Below, piece by piece: positions 33,793-43,546 of a stretch of DNA of 64,000 nucleotides. Within the stretch, counting starts at the first letter, position 1, and each line of letters starts with the position of its first letter. Made by a program: the position numbers and the translations under genes. The notes beneath the pieces are model-generated. The model worked only from the letters and a program-made list of their open reading frames with translations. It had not been told where the DNA came from and did not search any database. The DNA comes from Nepenthes gracilis (taxonomy: Eukaryota > Streptophyta > Magnoliopsida > Caryophyllales > Nepenthaceae). Location of the stretch: NCBI GenBank assembly GCA_033239525.1, contig BSYO01000003.1, forward strand, positions 12,394,001 to 12,458,000, given 5' to 3'.

Positions 33793-34209
33793 ATATCCCC
33801 AAGTAATCTCATCGTTAGGTATACCTAATGCTCTTTTTTCATAGCTCACCAATTATCAGTTTCACCTCCTAACTTATATATCGTAAAATAAATTGTTTTT
33901 CGATCAAAATATTGGATCACTGCAAAGATCTTCTTCATCCTCCTAAGCCAAATATCTATTTTCACCGGATCAGGCTCACCCAAGAATTCAGGTGCTCTCT
34001 CCGTCGTGAACCTATCATATGTGTAGTCGGAGCAGGATTCACTGGAATTGGCTCAGGTGCAGGAACTAGAGCTATATAGTGCTGCTCCATCGATTGAACA
34101 ACATTCATCATTCTTCCCAACAAATTCATGTACTCGGCTTCTCGTTCGTAGGGGGTACTAGCTCCTCCACGGTCATTTCTTCTACCTCTCCCCCTAGCCA
34201 TACTATATC

Positions 34210-34225
34210 CTTTTTTTGGTAAGTA
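34210..34225 (-). mobile_element. LINE micro-insertion of 16 bp
   Basis: The perfect 16-bp TSD CTAGCCATACTATATC (34194-34209, 34226-34241) flanks only CTTTTTTTGGTAAGTA, which is the reverse complement of the family terminus TACTTACC(A)n. It appears to be an extremely 5'-truncated LINE insertion placed at the Ty3 gag start codon. Confidence 0.85.
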
Positions 34226-34452
34226 CTAGCCATACTATATCTTATAACCAAAAGCAATTACAACATTAATAAACCTCAAAAAATCAGGTTAGAGAAATGG
34301 GATTAACAATAATTCAATAACATTCAGGACTAACCAAGGGTTAACTCCTAAACATCCTATTAAATCTTAACTAGCCCTGAGCCATCCCTACTTAAACTTA
34401 AGCCTATACTTCCACTTTATGATCGATCGATCAATCCTAAGACATCTTATTT

Positions 34453-34463
34453 CTCTGATACCA
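34453..34463 (-). other. primer binding site of the minus-strand Ty3 element
   Basis: Minus-strand TGGTATCAGAG fits initiator Met tRNA. It lies about 250 bp upstream of the gag ATG at 34203 and four bases from the proposed LTR edge at 34468. Confidence 0.8.
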
Positions 34464-34491
34464 ACTATGGTGGAACAGATATATTATTATA

Positions 34492-36430
34492 ATTATTTTT
34501 TGTTCTTTTTTTTGTAAGTAAGTAAATTGCATTAAATTTTTTAAAAAATTACAACTTTGTGCTAACTTCAAGTATTTTGCCAACTTGAAATTAGAGCAAA
34601 CATCAAGGGGAGTACCCCAGCATACATGAACAAGTCTAGATCTAAGACCAAGATCCTCGACAAAATACATCGGGAAAAACATCAGATCAACGAAGATCAT
34701 ATTCTACCAAAAAGAAGACACTAATTAGCCTTCTAATGGCGGCAACACCCTTACAACCACCTCACAGGCCAAGCTAGCTTACAGACGGCTAAAGATCGGC
34801 TTTCGAGCCTGAGGAAGTTTTAGAGTTCTTGGAGGTAGCTTTTCGCTCTCTCCTTGACTTAGCTTGAATCCAAGTACCCTCATGCACCATACAATCAAGA
34901 TTATGAAGTTCCTCCGCAACGTAACAGTCATACATCCATTGAGAATGGTTTGAGTTATCAAAAAACTGGAGGCCCACCACTAATTCGTCCAGATCGCTAT
35001 ATTGAACGGATGGAAAAGCCTAATTCCATTTCAGTAGGAAACAAAGAAAGCTAAAAATAAGCTGCTTCCTATCAGGAGATAAGGAATCAATGTGTGGTTT
35101 AGAAGATGAGGCTACCACCAACAAATGGAGGGCTTCAAAATGAGCACCCGAGGAGCTGTTCAGATTATCCTTCTCCAACAAGTAGGATGATTTGAACTTT
35201 TCCTTTGTCTCTTCAGTCACATCGCTCCAACAAAAATCTAAGAAATCAAACAAAAAACCACGTTGGTCCTGGGCGAGGGAGTTAACATGTAGCTGAGTAT
35301 CATTCTCCTCAAGCAAGTTCTGGAGGACAAAGAGCATAGGATCATTTTCAATATCCTCAGTAGTCAATTCCTCAGAGGACTCAGATAAAACATCATCAAG
35401 GCCACTATCAAGGACCCGTTTGTCACCGGCTAGAAGAGCCTCATCGCCCACAGTCCTCTCGTTGAAGCCGGGCTCCACTAGGGGGGCTCATTAGAGATTC
35501 TTGAGCTGGAATTAGGAGTTAACACAATATCTACATCCAAAGAGAGCAATTCTAGATTATTCTCACAACCATTACGGACAACACTGCCAACTTGAGAGCA
35601 GATCTGAGAATCAAGCAAAAGCTAATGCCCATAGTTTTTGGGATCCAAAATTGGTAGTAAACTTCTGCAATCTGATGGAGTCTGATTACATGGGTCCAAA
35701 GGTGTGGACAACTCAGGAGAAACAACCGAGCCCAAGGGGTCGGCATTAGCAACAATAGAGGGACTACACAAGACAGGAACCTCATCTCGAGCAGTTGCCG
35801 CCAATTGAAAATCAACAACAAGGCAATTATCATTAGTACCCAAACAATTTACAATATCACTTCCAGCAAGGGGGGCAAAGGTATTGCCAGTGCTAGCAAG
35901 GACACCAACATCCTTCCGAAGGCCACCAGAAGAGGTAGGAATCAGAGATTTCTTACGCATTCGAATTCTGTAACCCTTACCAGCAGCCAGCATCCTAGAA
36001 GGCTTGACAACCTTCTGAGATTTGCAATTAGGTTCCTCATGCCCAAAGAGAGAGCAGAGCCCACAACGAATCGGTTTCCAGGAATAATTCACATTTACCA
36101 CAGAGGAGGAAACAGAGTATGGGCTCGACTCCAAGACAATTCGCGAAGGAAGGGACGAATCCGCAACAACCTCAACACAAATACGGGAAACATTCACTCT
36201 CTCCATTTTTTCAGTCCGTGGGCAAAGTTGAACTGGCTTCCTAATGGCACTGGCAATCCAACCCAGCCCCACAGGCATCCAAAATTCAACCGGAACATTG
36301 TAAAGGTTGATCCAGTCAGGGAATGTTTTGTGCGCATCCTTACTCAGCTTGCATACCAGAAGCCATTGCTTAAGAAAGATGGCCTTCCTAGCAATCATCC
36401 ACAGGCCAGCCAGCAAGCATACATTCCGTC
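34492..36430 (-). mobile_element. LINE copy with ORF1 but no ORF2 (minus strand)
   Basis: The T tract and reversed GGTAAGTA-like terminus start near 34507 (TTGTAAGTAAGTAAATTGC). The stem-loop with the TTTTGCCAACTTG loop lies near 34555-34600, followed by the reversed ATGCCC block (GGGGAGTACCCC). ORF1 begins about 300 bp further on and occupies the rest. No ORF2 lies between. The right edge near 36430 is 5'-truncated within ORF1, and a clear TSD was not found. Confidence 0.8.
34789..36416 (-). pseudogene. LINE ORF1 with intact CCHC knuckle
   Basis: The frame is open from the truncation near 36416: ARKAIFLKQWLLVCKLSKDA, then NVPVEFWMPVGLGWIASAIR and VNVSRICVEVVAD (the end of the DUF4283-like domain). 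The best preserved zinc knuckle of the window follows: CGLCSLFGHEEPNC. A Ser-rich linker runs to a frame break near 35620-35480. It resumes as an acidic region at 35478-35020 (SESSEELTTEDIENDP). After another break it ends with a basic tail, KSRRERKATSKNSK, at a stop near 34789. The N-terminal part is missing. RNA binding is inferred from the knuckle. Confidence 0.8.
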
Positions 36431-37518
36431 AACGACCATACATAACTAAAGCCCAAAATAACATTTTAGAATTCTAAAAGAAACGGACAGAGTTTTTCCT
36501 AAAATTGGGCTAAATTGATACAATCAACTTGAATAAAACATGCAAATATACAAAATAATATACATCAACACATTTTCATCACTGACACAAGATCCTCTAA
36601 TGCCATATACACAACCATGGCTCTAAATCAACATTCCAGTCCACTACATCCAATTTCATACAAGAGATGTTGTCTACGACCTGTACAAATCCAAAAGCAG
36701 ATAGCGAAAGCGGAACTATGTCCAAAATGTAAACCTGCGGAAGTAGAAATACCATTCCAACAAAAATACAGAACGCGTCATAACTATTAATACATAATTT
36801 TCATCCAAAATTTAGGTATTTATATTCAAGCTAATCAAACTCCCAAAATAGGCTTTGAAGCTCCAAAAAATCTTTTTGATTAGGCTTTATCTACTCTTGC
36901 TCATCCGAAATCAACTTTACTATGTCATCTGGAGGGGAAAAAGTAAAAGAGTGAGCCAAAGCCCAATAAGGTACCGTAAAAATATGCAAATGTAATTCTT
37001 TCATGCAATATATAAGTACAATTAAGCAAAACCATGGAAATATCTGAAGAATAGAGATGTCCAAGGAAACAAGAGAAAGCATAAATCAGTATAACAAGAA
37101 TCAAAAATCAGAAATCGGTATCAAACTCTGTAAGTTCTAAAAATCTAACTTTACTATCCGAAGGACCATACTAGTAGACCCTACTAGTCGATGTGGTGAA
37201 TAATTGATAATAGATTGTGTTACGCACACAATTAGAGGCCAGAAATAGAACAGAGATATCCCTTCTAGCAGGATCAGTTGCAGAGTTACCTTCTGAAGGC
37301 AGGTCAGACACAGAACTCTACCCTCTAGGCTAACGCCTTGAGAAAGGGCGGACCACGTATAACTCCATGAACGGAGTTATCTTCGATTACTACTATAACG
37401 TTCTAAGGCATGTTGAGAAATCTTACCTGACCGTATATCAGTCCTAGGTCATATTTAACAGAATCAAAAATATCTTTCTTCTTATTTCTTAACTTTTAAC
37501 TCATTGTGCTTCAGAATT

Positions 37519-39609
37519 AGCCTAATCCCAAAGGTTCAATCACCTCGTATGGTTTCTGATTACCGTCCCATATCCTACTGTAATGTCATCTACAAAGTGA
37601 TTTCGAAGATAATTGCAAACCGGATAAAGATGACATTACCATATCTTGTTGACAAGTGCCAAACGACCTTTGTTGCTGGGTGTCAAATCAGTGACAATAT
37701 TCTTCTGGCCCAAGAGCTCCTTCATAAGTATCATCTGGGTCATGATCCCCTCAGATGTACTATGAAAAGTGTCCTAATGAAAGCTTACGACTCCGTCCAT
37801 TGGGATTTCATTATCACTATCCTGACCCATATGAAATTTCCTCCTAAAATGGTCGAATGGATTAGACAATGTATAACCACTCCCTCGTACTCTGTGAATA
37901 TTAATGGGGAAGTGGTTGGTTTCTTCAAGGGGAAAAGGCCTTCGGCAAGGCGATCCCATTTCTCCATACCTGTTTATTTTGGTTATGGAGGTTTTGAATG
38001 GTATTATTGAAATCAAGACCCGTAGGAATGAAAATTTTAAATTTTATTGGAATTGTGACGTGACTCAAACCGTCATGCTTGCTTTTGCTGATGACCTACT
38101 CCTCTTCTCTCATGTCGATGTCAGCTCGACTCGGATCCTAAAGGACTGCCTTGAGGAGTTTCATCGGATCTCCGGGCTTTCTGCAAACATGAATAAGAGC
38201 GAAGTATTCATTTGCTCTAAAGACCTATCCCTTCATTAGAACATCGCTGGCATCATGGGATTCAGGGTGGGCAAACTTCCCATTAGGTACTTGGGCGTAT
38301 CACTAATAACCACCAGGCTTTCGATTCTGGATTGCAATGCTCTCTCTGAGAAAATTACCCGCCGGATCAAGTCCTGGAAGAATAGGTGGCTTTCCTTTGG
38401 GGGGCGACTGCAACTCGTGGCCTCTATCCTCTCGTCTATCCACCTCTATTGGGTTTCAATCTTCATTCTGCCCCAATCTATCCTTAATAAGATCGATTGC
38501 CTCATGCGGCGGTTCCTTTGGAACGAATCTACTGATGAGAAGGCTAATGCAAAATTAGAGTGGGCGGACATTTGCTACCCGAAGAATGAAGGTGGGCTGG
38601 GCCTCAAGAATTTGCAAACCCAGAATAAGGCCCTCATCTGTAAGCTCTTATGGCGTATTATGTCGAAGGATTTCGAGTCGGCCTGGTCCTCATGGATTCA
38701 TAAAAATAGAATCAAGGATCGATGTATCTGGACTCTCAAAGTCCCAGACACAGCTCCTTGGGGCTGGAGGAAGATTATGAAGCACCGTTCCTTTATGCGC
38801 TCTCATTCCATCAAGAACATTGGTGACGGCTCTGATACTTTCCTTTGGCATGATAACTGGCACCCTATGGGCCCGCTGAGTAATGTCAGTACTAATCATA
38901 CTCGTCTGGTCACGGGTCTGCCTTGGGACGCCAAGGTCTCACAAATAATCAGAGATGACCATTGGGTCTGGCCAAATTCTTATGATCAGGAAGTGTTTTG
39001 TATTGCAGAAAACATGCCCCATTATCTTCTTAGCATCAAGCATAAAGATTCCCTGAGATGGGACGGAAGCCCAAATGGAATTTACTCCACTAGATCTGCC
39101 TATCTTCTTATCCACCCACCTAAACCGAAACTTAGCTGGACCAACTTAGTTTGGGGCCCCTCCCATATCCTTGCCCACGCTTTTACTCTATGGCTGGCTA
39201 TCAAAGGCAGGCTAAATACCACTGACCGTATCCACAGTGTTCCAAACCTTTCTAACAAATGTATTCTTTGCGACGCGGACGATGAAAACCATGAACATCT
39301 TTTCTTCTCCTGTCCCTTCTCCAGATTCTTATGGACCAAAATTCAAAGAAAAGCTAGCCTTCAATGGCTTACCCCGAATGGTTCCATAACATCGTTTGGG
39401 CTGCTCATCAATGGAAAGGAAAGAATTTTATGGCCCTCTCTAAGCATCTTTCTTTTGCGGCCATAGTTTATTTTATTTGGAGAGAACGTAATAATCGGAT
39501 CTTCCAAAAATCCTCTCCACAGGATATATCCCAGATTTTTTCTCAGATAACCTATGTCGTTCAGGATAAATTGAAGGCTTCCTTAACTGTTGACAGGTGT
39601 GTCTCCTGA
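37519..39609 (+). pseudogene. LINE D ORF2: reverse transcriptase and zf-RVT
   Basis: The fragment starts inside RT (SLIPKVQSPRMVSDYRPISY, then NVIYKVISKIIANRIK) and shows DNILLAQELLHKYHLG and KAYDSVHWDFI. A deletion/frameshift near 37940 moves to GLRQGDPISPYLF. The catalytic box is AFADDLLLF near 38085-38110. A stop (TAG, 38237-38239) precedes IMGFRVGKLPIRYLGV. The thumb/connection and zf-RVT region run to about 39330 (GGLGLKNLQTQNKAL, WGPSHILAHAFTLWL, CILCDADDENHEHLFFSCPF). A last frameshift near 39360 leads to YFIWRERNNRIFQ and the end KASLTVDRCVS. The endonuclease was not copied. This is the most complete RT of the plus-strand LINEs. Confidence 0.9.
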
Positions 39610-41454
39610 TCGCACCTTATCTGGTGGAATTTATAATAAAAAAATTAAAATAAAAATAAAAAACAAAACAAAAAAAAGAAAAAAAAAGGGAAAAAAATTT
39701 TCAGTCTTTGGGCTCCATTCCGTATCTTTGACTTCGTTTCTGCCTACCCCTTATTGCTTTCCCCTATTGGGGCCTGTACCGCATTGGTCGGTGTCTTTTA
39801 GGCCTCAATCCGATTTTTTTTTATATTGTATCTTTGCCGAAGCCATGTCTTTGTCTCCTCTTCTCTGGGAGACCTTTTCTGTGTTGTTTCTTTCCTCCGT
39901 TTCTCTCAAATATATATATATATATATAAAGAATTTTGTTCTGATTTTTTGATACCCTCATTTGGAAAAGGTTTCGATTTCTCTCTAGATTATATAGCCA
40001 TATTGTGAGCGATGCTGTGACCTGAGATGTTGTGGCTGCATCACTGCCAAAAAAGGGCTTGGCCTAATGCTGGATTGGTTGTGGAATCTATATGTTGATA
40101 TGGATGTAGTATTGTTATATGAAGAATGCCTTGGGATTCTGGTTGTGGCGTTTGCTTTTTCACTTGCTGATGCTGCTACAATAATCCCATCTTTGTTTTC
40201 TCCACTGGGCTGATCTGTAATCAGAGGCTTTTGTCCGGCTAGTTTCCTCTGGTTGTATTGCTGTTTGGTTGGCAAAATCAGTAGATGGACCATGCTGATG
40301 AAGATCCAAGGCTGTTGTAGTGATTGGGGTCGCGTGCTATGTGGCCTTGTTAAAATAAATTGGTGGAAAAGACCTATTTTGTATCTTGTGGTGGTGCTAC
40401 TGATCTGGAAGGATCTGATGCAGAATATATATGTTTGATGATTGCTGATGATGCCGTCCCATATATATGCTATATGGCATTTAAGTGAAGTAATGCTGGA
40501 TTGAAATAAGTGGCACGTGTGCTGCTTTGTGACGTGAAGGGCGGTTCAGGCTGTTAAATGCAACTCTCAGCTTGCACTTCTTCTCCTGCTGGATGGCTTT
40601 GCTGCTACTGCTGTGTGGTATCAATTGATTGATACCCTGAAGTTTGCCGGTGGTAATGGTAGTGTGATGCTTGTATATTCCCTATGCATGATTGTTACTG
40701 CCTGCCGACTGGGATAATTTTTAGTGTGTTTATGGCTTGGTTTGTTCCTGGCAATGGATTGTGTGCTACTGGGTGTGTGGATAGGATCTCGCACTAGGAG
40801 TTCAACCAGGTGCTGGTCACTTTGGCTTGGTTGGGGGTTGACAGGATTCTGGGTTTTAGCAAGTGGAGTGATCCTGCTGTTGGATACGGTTTCTGATTTT
40901 TGGGAGCTGGTGCAGGAAAAGGAGGCAGATCAATCGCTCTCACTTGCTGGTTTGGAGCACCAGGAAGATTTGATGACTTGCTGGTTGTCGCCATATCATG
41001 GAGTTGCAAATGCCGATATGCTTGCTCTGCCGTAAGATGATGCTGGGTGTGGATTGCAGCAGGTACTCTCTTTGATGGGGTGTGAAGCATGACATGGAAT
41101 TCTCCTGCGGGATCAGGCCGTGATGCTCCATGCCTTGGGATTCTGTTGGATTGTTTGACTAGGAGGTCTGCATTTTGGCTGTGATCTTTATGGCCGGTTG
41201 TTAGTTTTGTTGGGAAGGAGTTTAAACTGCCAAGCATGTTGCTTGGAGACTCATTCGTTCTGTTGTAGCATGTTGATGCTTAACTTGGTGCTGATGCTTT
41301 CCCAGCCTTTCATGCTGTGGGATGCTGGTGTGGTGCTGTGCGTGTTTGCTGAAGCTTCTTGGATATCCTATGCTACCATCTTCAACAGAATCATTTGCTG
41401 GACCAATGGTTCTTGGGTGTCGCTAACGAATAGCAAGCCTTTTTGATTTCGTTT

Positions 41455-41877
41455 TTTTTTTTTTGGTAAGTAAATTGAATTAAAATAAATGAAAATTACA
41501 AAACGATATTCTAACTTCAAGTGTTTTGCCAATTTAGCATTAGAACAATGAGTTAGGGCATACCCCGAGCACCACCATAAACAAAATCATGAACTGAGTG
41601 AAAGAAACTGAATAAACAACACCTAGATGAGCATCACCTAAAACGACCTTATGTATCCCGGCCCAACAGAAAAACTCTACAAATTCCACCCACTGCAACA
41701 GCAGTAGCTATGACCAACACCTAGGTCCTTTCGCCCAGGACCAGCAACTGCTCCCAGTAAAACACTCGATTCCAGCAACCAGCATATCAACACCTAGTCA
41801 CACCAGCCGCACCACCTACAGCAAAGGCAAGGATCCCTTGCAGATATCCTCCAGCTGCGATTCCACTCCATCATCTG
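41455..41877 (-). mobile_element. LINE tail nested in LINE D
   Basis: The perfect 16-bp TSD CTTTTTGATTTCGTTT lies at 41439-41454 and 41878-41893. It starts with a T tract and GGTAAGTAAATTG, the reverse of the family terminus. The stem-loop follows at about 41508-41555 and reversed ATGCCC (GGGCATACCCCGAGC) at 41566. No ORF. Confidence 0.93.
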
Positions 41878-42133
41878 CTTTTTGATTTCGTTTACAGCTC
41901 ACTTTGCCAATTGTAAAGTGTGTGCTGGTTTTCTTTCGATGTTTGTTGTCCTCCTGCAGGACTGGTTTTTTTTTGTCATATTTTTGGGTGATCGGTGTAA
42001 GCATCGCATCTATGATCAAATTCTAAGTTGGAAAAACACTTGGAATTAAATCATAAGTTGTATAATTTTTTTTTCTGTTTAATACAATTGACTTACTTAC
42101 CCAAAAAAAAAAGTGCTTCAGAATTTTTTTTTT

Positions 42134-42249
42134 GCTCGAGAATGCCCTAGCGTCTATATTCTGCCTCTAAGTCGGCAAAATACTTGGAGATAGAATATAG
42201 TTTTGTAATTTTCTTTTTATTTTATTACACCTTTACTAAAAAAAAAAAA
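42134..42249 (+). mobile_element. minimal LINE tail module, about 116 bp
   Basis: It consists of almost nothing but the module: GCTCGAGAATGCCCTAGCG, the stem-loop TATTCTGCCTCTAAGT/ACTTGGAGATAGAATA, then TTTACTA(A)n. The TSD is GTGCTTCAGAA plus nine T (42113-42132) against GTGCGTCAGAA plus nine T (42250-42269). The duplicated T run shows that it inserted after the reverse LINE F, whose T tract it duplicated. Confidence 0.88.
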
Positions 42250-42429
42250 GTGCGTCAGAATTTTTTTTTAGTAAGTAAAATTGAATTAAAATAGAAGAAA
42301 GTACAAAAAGTGTGTTCTACCTCCAAGTATTTTGCCGACTTAGTGGTAAAACATAGACGCTAAGGTAAACCTCGAGCACCACCATAACACATTTCATGAA
42401 ATCGAAATAAACCATACAGAAGGAAAAAA

Positions 42430-43280
42430 ATCGGCCAAATCCAACGCCGGTCAAACCGTTGACCAAAAAATTGACCCAAAAGCCGTTTATTTCATCAGCC
42501 GGAACCCAACTTAATCCATGCCAGTATGTTCGATCAACCCTTTGACAGGACTTTTCCTTTATTTCATGCAGCCATGCACACCCACAGCCTTCAAAGCCAG
42601 TCAAACCATTGACCGAAAATTAAACCAAAAGCCGGCCATTCTATCAGCTTGAACCCAACCTGAGCTATGTCACTATGTCTGGTCAAACCGTTGACCAAAA
42701 ACTTGAGCCAAAAGCCATCCATTCCATCAGCCAGAACCCAACCTGATCCATGCCACATAGTCTGGTCAACCCTTTGACCAAAATTTTCTTTCTTTTCATG
42801 CTACCATGAACTCCACATGCCTCCAAAGTCGGTCAAGCCTTTGATCGGAAAATTTGAACCAAAAGCCGGCCATTCCATCAACTTGAAATCAACCTGAGTC
42901 ATGCCACTATGTTCGGTCACACCATTGACCCACATGCCAAACCGGTCAAGGAGCATCCTGGTGATTTGCTGCATGAAGACCCAAATGCCATCCCAACATT
43001 TCCAAGTTAAAAGGCGGCACAAACACAAAAAAACCAGCCCAGTTTTTTTTGGGAGCCAGTGAGTGCGAGAACAGCCAAAAACCAAAAGAGCCGGTCAACA
43101 GGAAGACCGGCCAAAGAACTCCAAAAAAATAGTAAATTTTTTTCTTGGGCCGATGATTCCAAGAATGGCCAAGAATCACAGGAGCCAGTCAACAAGTTGA
43201 CCGGCCAAAGAACTCTTATAAAAGTTATTTTTTTTCCTCTCTGGTTGCCAGTCAACAGATGAGCATTGACCGACCAAATC
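42430..43280 (-). repeat. LINE F 3' UTR repeats rich in TTGACC/GGTCAA
   Basis: Related segments begin near 42440, 42599, 42682 and 42831 with variants of GGTCAAACCGTTGACCAAAA followed by CCAAAAGCCGGCCATTCCAT. The whole forms about two units of near 240 bp. Segments near 43085-43215 and 48605-48680 repeat a second motif, GAGCCGGTCAACA-TTGACCGG followed by CCAAAGAACTC. I count at least 18 TTGAC/GTCAA pentamers by eye in 850 bp. TTGACC is the core of plant W-boxes. No ORF of note. Confidence 0.75.
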
Positions 43281-43546
43281 CTCCCTTTTTCTGGGCAGCA
43301 GACCAACATGGGCACGGGCAAAAAGCACGCAGCCACCGTGGTGCAAACCGGTTAAGGAGCAACCCGGCAATTGCTGCAAGGGGACCCACATGCCAAGCTG
43401 GAATTGCGCAGCTACAGTTGCATATCGGGCACATTCCATCCTGGCAATTTCAAGTCAAAAGGTGGCACAAAATCAAAAAAACCAGCACAGGCATTTTTTT
43501 TGTAAGCTCTCCCTTCTTTCTAACTTTCAAATTTCAAAATTGAAAT

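Larger units (their letters stand above)
30530..34203 (-). pseudogene. Ty3/gypsy gag and protease remnant
   Basis: Gag starts at the ATG at 34203 (MARGRGRRNDRGGAS) and continues with FLGEPDPVK and WLRRMKKIFAV near 33950-33900, cut by the LINE at 31934-33792. It resumes with FEEAFTKKYFPSSLRDQKEQ, a stop near 31800, and KKFQQGLMDDIRRELV. A knuckle-like CVKKHAGYPCCK lies near 31440. The retropepsin active site LFDSGSIHSF is intact at about 31225-31250. After another LINE insertion (30788-31104), CMVEVNGKCLMVDLILL and DFDVILGMNLLAKYHASIDC follow. The last motif is typical of Tekay/Del-type chromoviruses (inferred). RT and integrase are absent, replaced at 30560 by LINE sequence. Confidence 0.85.
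34468..37518 (-). repeat. 5' LTR of the minus-strand Ty3 element, interrupted
   Basis: It starts next to the PBS. After the nested LINE (34492-36430), 36431-37505 contains LTR-like core copy 4: GAGTGAGCCAAAGCCC, CTACTAGTCGATG and GGAGTTATCTTCGATTACTAC, shared with 7830-8700 and 20590-23620. Its outer end is lost among the LINEs that begin at 37519. Apart from the nested LINE no gene is present. Confidence 0.55.
37519..42112 (+). mobile_element. LINE D, 5'-truncated within RT, with long 3' UTR
   Basis: The perfect 13-bp TSD GTGCTTCAGAATT lies at 37506-37518 and 42113-42125. ORF2 from the RT domain ends at 39607-39609. About 2 kb of GT-rich, gene-free 3' UTR follows, interrupted by a small reverse LINE tail (41455-41877). 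The end is a degenerate form of the family tail (TTCTAAGTTGGAAAAACACTTGGAA near 42030) with TTACTTACCC(A)n. Short ORFs in the 3' UTR show no homology. Confidence 0.92.

Noticed and set aside
42134..42249. Independent SINE family
   Set aside because: It has no pol III A/B boxes and consists of the LINE terminal module only, so a truncated LINE is simpler. The same applies to 3978-4380, 30788-31104 and 41455-41877.
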